Below, in pieces: positions 18,278 through 27,400 of a stretch of DNA of 64,000 bases. Below the pieces are notes generated by a model, which ran no database searches, was not told where the DNA came from, and was given only the letters and a program-made list of their open reading frames with translations. Position 1 is the first letter of the stretch. Each line of letters starts with the position of its first letter. This stretch comes from Paenibacillus sp. (GTDB taxonomy: Bacteria; Bacillota; Bacilli; Paenibacillales; YIM-B00363), in NCBI RefSeq assembly GCF_035645195.1, contig NZ_DASQNA010000030.1, forward strand, positions 186,001 to 250,000, given 5' to 3'. Both the position numbers and the translations under genes were made by a program.

Positions 18278-18298
18278 GACAGGTGTCCACTTTTGTCT
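18267..18298 (+). promoter_or_regulatory. Dyad upstream of the aco sigma-54 promoter, candidate AcoR site
   Basis: Two nested inverted repeats share one centre at 18282.5: outer AGACAAA/TTTGTCT (18267-18273, 18292-18298) and inner GACA-GG-TGTC (18278-18287). The centre is about 95 bp upstream of the predicted start, a usual enhancer distance. It overlaps the lipA stop codon; no T-run follows, so it does not look like a terminator. Confidence 0.6.
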
Positions 18299-18349
18299 AC
18301 TTTTGTTCGGCAAATGCTCCGAAAACGCGATCGAAATCGGGGGAGCCGA

Positions 18350-18366
18350 TTGGCACGAAATTTGCT
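18350..18366 (+). promoter_or_regulatory. Sigma-54 promoter of acoABCL
   Basis: TTGGCACGAAATTTGCT: -24 GG at 18352-18353, -12 GC at 18364-18365, exactly 10 bp between, and a full match to the core consensus TTGGCACG-N4-TTGCW. It is preceded by the dyad and followed after 74 nt by the acoA start. Confidence 0.92.
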
Positions 18367-18450
18367 AGCTTACTCTATGCGTGAAGCTGCGGCGAAGCAG
18401 ACGCAGACGCACGGAACGATTATTATCCGATCGAAGGAGGAGTAAAGCAC

Positions 18451-19449
18451 ATGGCGAAAACGGAACAAGAAGTTCAAGGGGTTCAGTTGACTCGCGAGAA
18501 GGCGCAATGGATGTACCAAAAAATGTTGGAAATTCGCAAGTTCGAAGACCGAGTGCATGACCTGTTCGGCCAAGGGAAAATTCCGGGCTTCGTGCACTTG
18601 TACGCAGGGGAAGAGGCGGTGGCCGTCGGGCTGTGCGCGCACTTGGACGACAACGATACGATCACGAGCACGCATCGCGGGCACGGTCACTGCATCGCCA
18701 AGGGCTGCGACTTGGACGGGATGATGGCGGAAATTTACGGACGGGCGACGGGACTGTGCAAAGGGAAAGGCGGCTCCATGCACATCGCGGACCTCGATAA
18801 AGGGATGCTCGGGGCGAACGGGATCGTCGGCGGCGGGTACCCGCTGGCGTGCGGCGCCGCGTTGACGGCGAAATACAAAAAAACGAACGCGGTCAGCGTC
18901 TGCTTCTTCGGCGACGGCGCGAACAACCAAGGCACGTTCCACGAAGGGATCAACCTCGCGGCCATTTGGAAGCTGCCGGTCGTCTTCGTCGCCGAGAACA
19001 ACGGGTACGCGGAAGCGACGCCGTTCACGTACGCTTCCAGCTGCAAAACGATCGCCGATCGTGCAATCGCTTACAATATTCCGGGCGTCCGCGTCGACGG
19101 CAAAGACGTGCTGGCGGTGTACCAAGCGGCGCAGGAAGCGGTCGAGCGCGCCCGCCGCGGCGAGGGGCCGACGCTGATCGAGTGCGTGACGTATCGGAAC
19201 TACGGGCATTTCGAGGGCGACGCGCAGAAATACAAGAAAGAAGAGGACAAGAAAGCGCATCTGTCGGAGAAGGACGCGATCGGCAAGTTCCGCGCTTATT
19301 TGATCGGGGAGCAGCTGCTGACGGCCGAGGAGCTCGACCGGATGGAAGCGTCCGTGGACGAGGCGGTGGAGAAAGCGATCGCTTTCGCGGAAGAGAGCCC
19401 ATTCCCGGAGCCGTCCGAGCTACTGACCGACGTGTACGTCTCGTACTGA
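18451..19449 (+). CDS. acoA: Acetoin dehydrogenase E1 alpha (thiamine-diphosphate dependent)
   Basis: 332 residues. The ThDP motif GDG...NN is at FFGDGANNQGTFHEG. Family segments include GFVHLYAGEEAVAVGLCAHL, ITSTHRGHGHCIAKG and CKGKGGSMHIADL. Length and segments match AcoA of Bacillus rather than PdhA. With AcoB it cleaves acetoin, passing an acetyl group to the AcoC lipoyl arm and releasing acetaldehyde. GGAGG precedes the ATG. It is first gene of the sigma-54 operon. A branched-chain or pyruvate E1 is the alternative, but the promoter type and acoR argue for acetoin. Confidence 0.93.
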   Translation: MAKTEQEVQGVQLTREKAQWMYQKMLEIRKFEDRVHDLFGQGKIPGFVHLYAGEEAVAVGLCAHLDDNDTITSTHRGHGHCIAKGCDLDGMMAEIYGRATGLCKGKGGSMHIADLDKGMLGANGIVGGGYPLACGAALTAKYKKTNAVSVCFFGDGANNQGTFHEGINLAAIWKLPVVFVAENNGYAEATPFTYASSCKTIADRAIAYNIPGVRVDGKDVLAVYQAAQEAVERARRGEGPTLIECVTYRNYGHFEGDAQKYKKEEDKKAHLSEKDAIGKFRAYLIGEQLLTAEELDRMEASVDEAVEKAIAFAEESPFPEPSELLTDVYVSY

Positions 19450-19475
19450 TTTGAATTTTAAAGGAGGAACCGATC

Positions 19476-20510
19476 ATGGCGAAAAAGATGAGCATGTCGC
19501 AAGCGATCAACGAGGCGATGAAGCTGGCGATGCGGAGAGACGAGAACGTCATTCTGATGGGCGAGGACGTCGCCGGCGGCGCGCAGGTCGACCATCTGCA
19601 GGACGACGAGGCGTGGGGCGGCGTGCTCGGGGTCACGAAAGGCCTCGTGCAGGAATTCGGCCGCGAGCGCGTGCTCGACACGCCGATTACGGAAGCGGGC
19701 TATGTCGGGGCGGCGATGGCCGCGGCGGCGACCGGCCTCCGCCCGATCGCGGAGCTCATGTTCAACGACTTCATCGGCAGCTGCCTCGACCAGGTGCTGA
19801 ACCAAGGCGCGAAGTTCCGCTACATGTTCGGCGGGAAGGCGCAGGTGCCGGTGACGATCCGGACGACGCACGGCGCGGGCTTCCGCGCGGCGGCGCAGCA
19901 TTCGCAAAGCTTGTACGCGCTGTTCACCGCCATCCCGGGCATCAAGGTCGTCGTCCCGTCCACCCCGGCCGATGCGAAAGGGCTGCTGCTCGCTTCGATC
20001 GAGGACAACGATCCCGTCGTCTTCTTCGAAGATAAGACGCTCTACAATTTGACGGGCGAAGTGCCGGACGGCTACTACACGATTCCGCTCGGCAAGGCGG
20101 ACATCAAGCGCGCCGGGTCGGACCTGACGATCGTCGCGATCGGCAAGCAGGTGCATACGGCGCTGGAGGCGGCGGCGCAGCTGGCGAAGAAGGGCATCGA
20201 GGTCGAGGTCGTCGATCCGCGCAGCTTGTCGCCGCTCGACGAGGATACGATTCTCGGGTCCGTCGCGAGGACGAACCGTCTCATCGTCATCGACGAGGCG
20301 AACCCGCGCTGCTCGATCGCGACCGACATCGCGGCGCTCGTCGCGGACAAAGCGTTCGACAGCTTGGACGCGCCGATCAAGCGTATCACCGCGCCGCACA
20401 CGCCGGTGCCGTTCTCGCCGGTGCTGGAGGATTTGTATTTGCCGAATGCGCAGAAGGTGATCGAAGTCGTATCCGAAATGTTAGGAGATAAATCGCTGCT
20501 GAGCGTGTAA
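19476..20510 (+). CDS. acoB: Acetoin dehydrogenase E1 beta
   Basis: 344 residues, transketolase-like Pyr domain plus C-terminal domain. Segments are MSQAINEAMKLAMRRDENVI, LMGEDVAGGAQ, DTPITEAGYVGAAMAAAATG (containing the catalytic-type Glu) and RTTHGAGFRAAAQHSQ. It forms the alpha2-beta2 E1 with AcoA. A 26-bp gap with AAAGGAGG separates the two genes. Confidence 0.93.
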   Translation: MAKKMSMSQAINEAMKLAMRRDENVILMGEDVAGGAQVDHLQDDEAWGGVLGVTKGLVQEFGRERVLDTPITEAGYVGAAMAAAATGLRPIAELMFNDFIGSCLDQVLNQGAKFRYMFGGKAQVPVTIRTTHGAGFRAAAQHSQSLYALFTAIPGIKVVVPSTPADAKGLLLASIEDNDPVVFFEDKTLYNLTGEVPDGYYTIPLGKADIKRAGSDLTIVAIGKQVHTALEAAAQLAKKGIEVEVVDPRSLSPLDEDTILGSVARTNRLIVIDEANPRCSIATDIAALVADKAFDSLDAPIKRITAPHTPVPFSPVLEDLYLPNAQKVIEVVSEMLGDKSLLSV

Positions 20511-20543
20511 GATCAGGCGGCATTCCGGAGGGAGCGGAGAAGA

Positions 20544-21818
20544 ATGGCAGTCGAAGTCGTAATGCCGAAGATGGGAATGGCGATGAAGGAAGGGACGGTC
20601 TCCTCCTGGCATAAGAAGGAAGGGGACGCGGTGACGAAAGGCGAGACGATCGCCAGCGTCAACTCGGAAAAAATCGAGATGGATTTGGAAGCGCCGGCGG
20701 ACGGCGTGCTGCTGAAAATCGCGGTGCCGGAATGGCAGGGCGTGCCGCCCGGCACCGTCATCGGCTACATCGGGCAGCCGAGCGAGCTGGCCGAGCTGGA
20801 GACGGCGTCGGCTGCAGCCGAGGCGCCCGCGAAGCCGGCGGAGCCGTCGGAGGCGCCAGCCGCGGCCGCGGTTTCGGCTCCGGCGGGGGCGAGGTCCGGG
20901 GAGCTGAAAATTTCCCCGGTCGCGCGCAAAATCGCCGAGGCGGCGGGCCTTGCGCTCGACGCGCTCGTCGGCACCGGTCCGCAGGGCCGCATCACGAAGG
21001 AGGACGTCGAGAAGGCAATCGCCGAGCGCGATGCGCGGACGACCGCGCCTGAGCCCGCGCCTGCGCCGACGCCTGCGCCCGGGCCGGCCTCTGCGTCCGC
21101 GCCGGCGGCCGCACCCGCGTCCGCGGAGTCCGTGGAGCGCGTGCCGGTGACGGGCATCCGCAGGACGATCGCCTCCCGCATGACGGCCAGCCTGCGCGAC
21201 AGCGCGCAGCTGACGCTGACGATGCGCGCGGACATCACGCCGCTCATCGCGCTGCAAAAGCAGATGAACGAGGTGACGCAGCGCGAGCACGACATCAAGT
21301 TGACGGTGACCGACTTGATCGCGAAGGCGACGGTGCTGGCGCTGCAGCAGCACAAGGAGCTGAACAGCGCGTACCAGGGCGACCAGATCCACCAGTACGG
21401 TCACGTCCACCTCGGCATCGCCGTCGCGCTGGACCGAGGGCTCGTCGTCCCGGTCATCCGTCACGCCGAGACGCGCACGCTGCTCGACCTGTCGCGCCAA
21501 ATCAAGTCGCTCGCCGCGCGGGCGCGGGAAGGGAAGCTCGAGGCGGACGAGATGCACGGTTCCACCTTCTCGATCACGAACCTCGGGGCGTACGGCGTCG
21601 ACTTCTTCACGCCCGTGCTCAACCCGCCGGAATCGGGCATTCTCGGCGTCGGCGCCGTGCAGGACACGCCCGTGTTCGTCGGCGACGAGGTGAAGAAGCG
21701 GAGCATGCTGCCGCTCAGCCTGACGTTCGACCACCGCGTGCTGGACGGCGCGCCCGCCGCCGAATTTTTGCGCACGCTGAAGCGATACCTCGAAGAACCG
21801 CATCGCATGTTTTTATGA
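20544..21818 (+). CDS. acoC: Acetoin dehydrogenase E2 (dihydrolipoamide acetyltransferase)
   Basis: 424 residues. The N-terminal lipoyl domain has the lipoylated lysine in ASVNSEKIEMDLEAP. An Ala/Pro-rich hinge is followed by a peripheral subunit-binding domain (KISPVARKIAEAAGLALDAL), a second Ala/Pro linker, and the catalytic 2-oxoacid dehydrogenase acyltransferase domain ending in the active-site SLTFDHRVLDGAPAAEFLR (DHRxxDG). It transfers acetyl to CoA. It depends on LipA, encoded just upstream, and AcoL downstream. Confidence 0.94.
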   Translation: MAVEVVMPKMGMAMKEGTVSSWHKKEGDAVTKGETIASVNSEKIEMDLEAPADGVLLKIAVPEWQGVPPGTVIGYIGQPSELAELETASAAAEAPAKPAEPSEAPAAAAVSAPAGARSGELKISPVARKIAEAAGLALDALVGTGPQGRITKEDVEKAIAERDARTTAPEPAPAPTPAPGPASASAPAAAPASAESVERVPVTGIRRTIASRMTASLRDSAQLTLTMRADITPLIALQKQMNEVTQREHDIKLTVTDLIAKATVLALQQHKELNSAYQGDQIHQYGHVHLGIAVALDRGLVVPVIRHAETRTLLDLSRQIKSLAARAREGKLEADEMHGSTFSITNLGAYGVDFFTPVLNPPESGILGVGAVQDTPVFVGDEVKKRSMLPLSLTFDHRVLDGAPAAEFLRTLKRYLEEPHRMFL

Positions 21819-21834
21819 GAAGGGCGGGAGACGA

Positions 21835-23217
21835 ATGAGCGAAATCGCGATTGTCGGGGGAGGACCCGCGGGATACGTGGCGGCGATCGTCGCCGCCCGG
21901 CAGGGCAAGCGGGTGACGCTGATCGAGCGCCGGGAGCTCGGCGGCACATGCCTCAACGAAGGCTGCATGCCGACGAAGTCGCTGCTGGAGAGCGCCGAGA
22001 CGTTCGACAAGGTGAAGCATGCCGGGCGGTTCGGTATTCGGGTGCCGGCGGAGCAGGTCGAAGTCGACTGGCCCGGCGTGCAGCGGCATAAAGACGGCAT
22101 CGTAAGGCAGCTCGTCGCGGGGGTCGGCTACCTGATGCGGAAAAACCAAATCAAAGTGATCGCGGGGAAGGCGAGCTTCGAGAGCGATCGCCGCATTCGG
22201 GTGGAGAAGGAGCAGGGGGAGGAACAGATCGAATCGGAGCGCATCATCATCGCCGCCGGATCGGAGCCGATCGAGCTGCCGTTCGCGCCGTTCGACGGGG
22301 AATGGATCGTGCACAGCGGCCAAGCGATGGCGCTGCCCGCCGTGCCGAAGTCGATGCTCATCGTCGGCGGCGGCGTCATCGGCTGCGAGTTCGCGAGCGT
22401 GTACAGCCGCCTGGGAACGCAGGTGACGATCGTCGAGGCGGCCGACCAGCTGCTGCCCGGCGAAGACGCGGACATCGCGGCCGTGCTGCGCAAGGAGCTG
22501 GAGAAGGGAGGCGCGTCCATTTGGACGTCCGCCTCGCTGCAGTCGGTCGATCGAGCCGCGAAGACGGCCCGCTGCCGTACGGCTGACGGCGAGCTGCGCG
22601 ACGTCGAAGCGGACGTCGTGCTCGTCTCCGTCGGCCGCCGGCCGCGCACGTCGGAGCTGCGGCTCGAGAACGCCGGCGTCGAATACGGCAAGCAGGGGAT
22701 TGCCGTAAGCGAGCGCATGCAGACGAACGTGCCGCATATTTACGCCTGCGGGGACGTCATCGGCGGCATCCAGCTCGCGCACGTCGCCTTCCACGAAGGC
22801 GCCGTCGCCGCCCTGAACGCCTGCGGCGGGGACGCGAAGGCGAACTACCGCGCCGTGCCGCGGTGCATTTACACGTCGCCGGAAATCGCCGGCGTCGGCC
22901 TCACCGAGAAGAAGGCGCGGGAGCTCTACGGCGACGTGCGCGTCGGCGAGTTCCCGTTCGCCGCGAACGGCAAAGCGATGATTCTCGCCGAGCCGATCGG
23001 CAAAGTGAAGGTCATCGTCGAGCCGCAGTATCACGAGATCGTCGGCGTATCGATCGTCGGGCCGCGCGCCACGGAGCTGATCGGCCAAGGCGCGGTCATG
23101 CTCCACGGCGAGCTGACGGCGGACGCGATGGAGTCGTTCACGGCCGCGCATCCGACGCTGTCCGAAGCGGTGCACGAGGCGCTGCTGGCGGCCATCGGCG
23201 GCGCCGTACATGCGTAA
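21835..23217 (+). CDS. acoL: Dihydrolipoamide dehydrogenase E3 of the acetoin complex
   Basis: 460 residues. FAD-binding GGGPAGYVAAIVAARQGK lies at the N-terminus; the redox-active disulfide is GGTCLNEGCMPTKSLLE; the NAD motif is LIVGGGVIGCEFASVYSRLG; the C-terminal catalytic His-Glu pair is in FTAAHPTLSEAVHEA. It reoxidises the AcoC lipoyl group. It follows acoC by 16 bp, and a terminator-like hairpin ends the operon. Confidence 0.95.
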   Translation: MSEIAIVGGGPAGYVAAIVAARQGKRVTLIERRELGGTCLNEGCMPTKSLLESAETFDKVKHAGRFGIRVPAEQVEVDWPGVQRHKDGIVRQLVAGVGYLMRKNQIKVIAGKASFESDRRIRVEKEQGEEQIESERIIIAAGSEPIELPFAPFDGEWIVHSGQAMALPAVPKSMLIVGGGVIGCEFASVYSRLGTQVTIVEAADQLLPGEDADIAAVLRKELEKGGASIWTSASLQSVDRAAKTARCRTADGELRDVEADVVLVSVGRRPRTSELRLENAGVEYGKQGIAVSERMQTNVPHIYACGDVIGGIQLAHVAFHEGAVAALNACGGDAKANYRAVPRCIYTSPEIAGVGLTEKKARELYGDVRVGEFPFAANGKAMILAEPIGKVKVIVEPQYHEIVGVSIVGPRATELIGQGAVMLHGELTADAMESFTAAHPTLSEAVHEALLAAIGGAVHA

Positions 23218-23249
23218 ATCTGCGGGAATTGCATACTTTCCACGCGCGA

Positions 23250-23283
23250 AAATCGCTTTCTCTTCGGAGGGGGCGGTTTTTTG
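23250..23283 (+). terminator. Terminator after acoL
   Basis: GCTTTCTC-TTCG-GAGGGGGC hairpin (some G-U pairs) followed by GGTTTTTT. Confidence 0.6.
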
Positions 23284-23292
23284 CGCATCAAA

Positions 23293-23321
23293 TTGTAAAC
23301 GCTGTCAACCTGTATTAGAAT
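23293..23321 (+). promoter_or_regulatory. acoR promoter overlapped by a perfect cre site
   Basis: TTGTAA (23293-23298), 17-bp spacer, TAGAAT (23316-23321). The cre TGTAAACGCTGTCA (23294-23307) matches 14 of 14 consensus positions and covers the -35, so CcpA should repress acoR when glucose is present. Confidence 0.85.
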
Positions 23322-23399
23322 AGAGGGGAGAGCAATATATTCGGTCTGTCGACATCTGGCGTACATCCTGCAACGAATTCGTACCGGGAGGAATGTATC

Positions 23400-25295
23400 G
23401 TGTTCGAGTCGGCATTAAGTTTGTACGCGTGGCAGCGCTTCGTGCAGGAGGGGGTGCTCGACGAGTCCCGCATGCATCGCAGAATCGCGGAATCGTGGCA
23501 TCGCTCGAAGGAGGCGCGCGTCAATCCGCATTTGGACCGCGGCCGCCACGTGCTGAAGGGCGAGTCGTTCGCGCTGCAGCAGCGGAAGAACGAGCTGCTG
23601 CGCGACGTCGCCGCGCCGCATATCGGGCGGATCGACGCGATCGCCGCCGAGATGGGCATGGTTTCACTGCTCATCGACCCGGAAGGGATCGTGCTGTCGA
23701 TGCGGGGCAGCGAGGACGTGCTCGAGCGGGCGAAGCGGATCAATTTCGTGGAGGGCGTCCGCTGGACCGAGGCCGAGGTCGGCACGAACGCCATCGGCAC
23801 GGCGCTGTCGATCGGCGAGCCGATCATGGTGACGGGCCCAGAACATTATTCGATCGCCTCGCACGGCTGGAGCTGCGCCTCCGCGCCGATCCGCAACGAC
23901 GACGGCCATATCATCGGCATTCTCGACGTGTCGTGCCCGGTCGACCGGGCGCATCCGTACATGCTCGGCATGGTGACCCAAGCGGCGTACGCGATGGAGC
24001 GGGAGGCGAGCATTCGGGCGCACCGGGACGAGATGGAGCTCGTCCAACGGTCGATCGAGGCGCTCGAGCGGGAGCAGCCGCTCGTCGTATGCAATCCCCG
24101 CGGGATCGTCGTGGCGGCGAGCAAGCCGGTGCGGCGGCACGTGCCGCAGTGGGCGGGCATGCGCGAGGAGGCGATCCGCGAGCGCGGCTACGCGTACCGC
24201 ATGGAGGTTCCGATTTGCTCCGCGGCGCACGGCGGATACATCGGGAAGTGCGTCTATTTGCTGGAGCAGGAGAAGCAGACCGTCGTCTCCGCCGGGTTCC
24301 GGGACGCCGCGGCGCAGAAGCCGTTCCGATTCCTCGGGGAGGCCGGCACGAGTCTTGCGTTCCGGCGAACGCTCGAGGAGCTGCGGCGCGTGTCCGCGAC
24401 GGACGCCAACGTCTTTCTGTTCGGCGAAACGGGGACGGGCAAGGAGATCGTCGCGCGCTCGATCCACGAGAACAGCGGCCGGCGGAACGGTCCGTTCGTC
24501 GCCGTCAACTGCGGGGCGATTCCGAAGGATTTGCTGGAGAGCGAGCTGTTCGGCTACGTCGAAGGCGCATTCACCGGGGCCAAGCGGCACGGGCAGAAGG
24601 GGAAATTCGAGCAGGCGCATCAAGGGACCATCTTCCTTGACGAAATCGGCGAAATTCCGCACGGCATGCAAGTCGCTCTGCTGCGGGTGCTGCAGGAGAA
24701 GCGCGTCACGCCGCTCGGCGGAAGCAAAGAAATTCCGCTCGATATTCGCGTCATCGCAGCGACGCATCGCGACATTCGGCGGCTCGTCGCGGAGGGGACG
24801 TTCCGCGAGGACTTGTTTTACCGGCTGTACGTGTTCCCCGTCGAGGTGCCGGCGCTCCGCCGCCGCGCGGAGGACATCCCGCATCTGGTCCGCTACTATT
24901 GCGATGCGCACGGCTGGGACGCCGCTTTCACGCCCGCCTGCTTCGATGCGCTGATGAGGCACGATTGGCCGGGCAACGTCCGCGAGCTGATGAACGTGCT
25001 GGAGAAGCTGCGCATTCTGGCGGCGGACGGGCAGGAGGACATCGAGACGCTGCTGCGCGGCTTGCTGCGGACGTACGGCGAAGCCGGGCCGCGGCCGCAG
25101 GCCGAGCCCGCCGGCGCCGAACGGACGGAGCCGCGGCGCGGGCAGCCGCTCAAGCTGCGCGAGCAAATCCAGAAGCAGCAGATGCTGGACGCGCTGCAGC
25201 GAACGAACGGCAACGTGACGAAAGCCGCCAAGCTTCTCGGCATGCCGAGAAGCACGTTTTACAAGAGAATGATGAAATTCGAGGGCGAGCCGTGA
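23400..25295 (+). CDS. acoR: Sigma-54-dependent activator of acetoin catabolism (AcoR)
   Basis: 631 residues. The N-terminal GAF-type sensor region begins [20 protein letters not shown], shared with AcoR. The AAA+ domain has Walker [16 protein letters not shown] (about 341), the sigma-54 contact loop [11 protein letters not shown], Walker B-type [16 protein letters not shown] and an arginine-finger region. The C-terminal Fis helix-turn-helix is [20 protein letters not shown]. It senses acetoin and opens sigma-54 complexes at acoA. Start is GTG after GGGAGGAATG. A palindromic GC stem overlaps the stop codon (25281-25309) without a T-run. Confidence 0.95.
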   Translation: MFESALSLYAWQRFVQEGVLDESRMHRRIAESWHRSKEARVNPHLDRGRHVLKGESFALQQRKNELLRDVAAPHIGRIDAIAAEMGMVSLLIDPEGIVLSMRGSEDVLERAKRINFVEGVRWTEAEVGTNAIGTALSIGEPIMVTGPEHYSIASHGWSCASAPIRNDDGHIIGILDVSCPVDRAHPYMLGMVTQAAYAMEREASIRAHRDEMELVQRSIEALEREQPLVVCNPRGIVVAASKPVRRHVPQWAGMREEAIRERGYAYRMEVPICSAAHGGYIGKCVYLLEQEKQTVVSAGFRDAAAQKPFRFLGEAGTSLAFRRTLEELRRVSATDANVFLFGETGTGKEIVARSIHENSGRRNGPFVAVNCGAIPKDLLESELFGYVEGAFTGAKRHGQKGKFEQAHQGTIFLDEIGEIPHGMQVALLRVLQEKRVTPLGGSKEIPLDIRVIAATHRDIRRLVAEGTFREDLFYRLYVFPVEVPALRRRAEDIPHLVRYYCDAHGWDAAFTPACFDALMRHDWPGNVRELMNVLEKLRILAADGQEDIETLLRGLLRTYGEAGPRPQAEPAGAERTEPRRGQPLKLREQIQKQQMLDALQRTNGNVTKAAKLLGMPRSTFYKRMMKFEGEP

Positions 25296-25397
25296 CGGGG
25301 CTCGCCCTCGCCGCGCGTTCCTGACAATCCCGCTGTACCGGGGCCGTGCGATCGGGTACGATGAAGGAAACGAAAGCGAACGGAGGCAAGGCTGCGA

Positions 25398-26600
25398 ATG
25401 GAACAGGGGGAGGCGCGGTATACGACCGGACAGGTGTCGCGGAGAACGGGCATTACGGTGAGAACGCTGCGGTTTTACGATGCGATCGGCTTGCTCGCGC
25501 CGAGCGCCGTCGACCCCGCGAAGGGGAGGCTGTACAGCGAAGCGGACGTGGCGGCGCTGTCGCACATTCAGACGTTGAAGTATGTCGGCCTCTCGCTCGA
25601 GGAGATCAAGCGGACGCTGCGCGGGGGCGCCTCGCCGGACGGAGGCTTGTTCCAATCGCTGCAGCTGCAGAAGGAGCTGCTCGCGAAGCGGTCGGCGCAT
25701 TTGGCGTTCGCCGTGAAGGCGCTGCGGGAAGCGGTCGCCCTGCTGGAAGACAGCCGGCGCGGTTCCGACTGGGACGCGCTCGCCGGCGTCATCGAGCAGG
25801 TCGAATTGGAGCGGGATTGGCTCGAACAGTACCAGACGCCCGGCCGGCTGCGGAAACGAATCACCCTGTACGACAAATACAGCGTCAACCCGATCGGCTG
25901 GCACCGCTGGTTTTTCGAGCGGCTCGGCGGCGCGTCCGATCTGCGCGTGCTCGAGGTCGGCTGCGGCGACGGCGCGCTGTGGACCCGCAACCGCGAGCGC
26001 ATTCCCGCGTCGTGGCGGATCACGCTGACCGATGCGTCCGTCGGCATGATCGAAGAAGCGAAGGCCGCGCTGCGAGGCATTCCGCAAATTAAATGCCTCG
26101 TCGCCGACGCGCAGTCGCTGCCGTTCCACGACGAGCAGTTCGACGTCGTCATCGCGAACCATATGCTGTACCACGTCCCCGACATTCCGGCCGCGCTGTC
26201 CGAAGCGGCGCGGGTCATGAAGCCGGGGGCGTCGCTGTTCGCGTCGACGATGAGCAAGCGGCACCTCGCCGAGATCGAACGATTCGCCGCGGATTTCGAC
26301 CCAGGCCTCCGCGTGCTCGACCCGGTCATGGAACGGTTCAGCTTGGATAACGGCGCGGAGCTGCTTTCGCGGTATTTTGCTAGCGTCGAGACGGAGCGGT
26401 ACGACGATCGGCTGGAGGTCGACGACCCTGGTCCGCTGCTCGAGTACATGACCTCGACGCCGATGAACGCGAAGGACGTGCTGACGGGCCGGACGCTGGA
26501 GCGATTTCGCGCCTATTTGGACCGCTTGTTTCAGGAACGGGGCAGGCTGACGATCACGAAAGATTTGGGTTTTTTCCGGGCGACGAAGTTCATTACTTGA
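25398..26600 (+). CDS. MerR-type DNA-binding domain fused to SAM-dependent methyltransferase
   Basis: 400 residues with two clear parts. Residues about 8-75 form a MerR winged helix (YTTGQVSRRTGITVRTLRFY, then LSHIQTLKYVGLSLEEIKR), followed by a coiled linker to about 155. Residues about 170-400 form a class I methyltransferase: LRVLEVGCGDGALWTRN (motif I), FDVVIANHMLYHVPDIPAA (motif IV/post), and KPGASLFAST. It may couple sensing or modification of a compound to transcription. The C-terminal half is full length, so it may be catalytically active. Its 3' end overlaps the convergent gene by 8 bp. Confidence 0.88.
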   Translation: MEQGEARYTTGQVSRRTGITVRTLRFYDAIGLLAPSAVDPAKGRLYSEADVAALSHIQTLKYVGLSLEEIKRTLRGGASPDGGLFQSLQLQKELLAKRSAHLAFAVKALREAVALLEDSRRGSDWDALAGVIEQVELERDWLEQYQTPGRLRKRITLYDKYSVNPIGWHRWFFERLGGASDLRVLEVGCGDGALWTRNRERIPASWRITLTDASVGMIEEAKAALRGIPQIKCLVADAQSLPFHDEQFDVVIANHMLYHVPDIPAALSEAARVMKPGASLFASTMSKRHLAEIERFAADFDPGLRVLDPVMERFSLDNGAELLSRYFASVETERYDDRLEVDDPGPLLEYMTSTPMNAKDVLTGRTLERFRAYLDRLFQERGRLTITKDLGFFRATKFIT

Positions 26601-27225
26601 TTTTTGAGGTGATCGGCAGTGGGAAAGATTCCGTGCGGAGGTCCTTCGTCTCGAAAGCGATGGCGGCCACGCCGCTCTCTTGAAATGATGGGTTGGCGAC
26701 AGGGAATATTTCTACGAAGTATTCTTCTTTCGCAATATTCCCGACGAAGACCTCGCCGTGGAATGTTATTTTGAACCGTTCAAACTCCTTCGAATCCGAC
26801 GGATTCCTGCCGTATACGACGAAAAACGTCTCCTTCCGCTTCCCCGTAAACGCTTCGAACAAATAACTATCGAATGTGTTCGTACCCCAACCCATACCAT
26901 CGAAACGATATGTATTGCCCAACCGGCTCCTCTCGTAAAAGGCGAATCCTAACCTAGGGGCAGGGCTTGGCGTCTCCGCGTCATGCACCGAAAATAAAAT
27001 GGTTTTGTAGTTCCCGATCTCATTGATTTCTTCGATCTCAAGATCAGCTTTTGTCATCGTTCCGGCATTTATGAATTGTTCCTTTACGTGGCTTTCCAGG
27101 GCCGTCTCCTCAAGGGGGAAACGATTCAGCAGATGAAGCCAAATGCCGACGATGACCAGAATCAAAGCGACAGCCAAGACAGCCAAGACAGCCAAGATCC
27201 TAACGCGTACGCTCCGCTTTTTCAT
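26593..27225 (-). CDS. Membrane-anchored hypothetical protein
   Basis: 210 residues. A short basic start (MKKRSVRVR) is followed by one hydrophobic helix (about 10-32) that acts as a signal anchor; there is no lipobox cysteine. The rest is predicted extracytoplasmic, beta-rich, with KADLEIEEINEIGNYKTILF and YFVEIFPVANPSFQES. I do not recognise the family. The helix is encoded partly by three in-frame copies of a 9-bp repeat (27171-27197), a possible length-variable tract. GC content is lower than in the neighbours, suggesting acquisition. It is convergent with the MerR fusion. Confidence 0.7.
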   Translation of the reverse strand: MKKRSVRVRILAVLAVLAVALILVIVGIWLHLLNRFPLEETALESHVKEQFINAGTMTKADLEIEEINEIGNYKTILFSVHDAETPSPAPRLGFAFYERSRLGNTYRFDGMGWGTNTFDSYLFEAFTGKRKETFFVVYGRNPSDSKEFERFKITFHGEVFVGNIAKEEYFVEIFPVANPSFQESGVAAIAFETKDLRTESFPLPITSKIK

Positions 27226-27400
27226 GACTTGCTAACCTCCTAACGACTCAGGCGTTCTTTGGTGTAAACATATACGATTCTGGGAATTGGATCGTTCCGA
27301 CGCAGGCGGCAAAGTTTTATGCAATTCCCGCTTGCGGGTGACGTAACGTCACCCGTTATTCTTTTCTTGTATCGCGAAAAGAGTCGAGGAGGAGCCGCCG

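Noticed and set aside
23664-26264. An 866-codon minus-strand frame opposite acoR and the MerR fusion
   Set aside because: Antisense shadow of well-identified genes; no ribosome site or domain.
27226-27400. Possible riboswitch or small gene before the Nudix fusion
   Set aside because: No conserved aptamer pattern, terminator/antiterminator pair or small frame with a ribosome site was seen.
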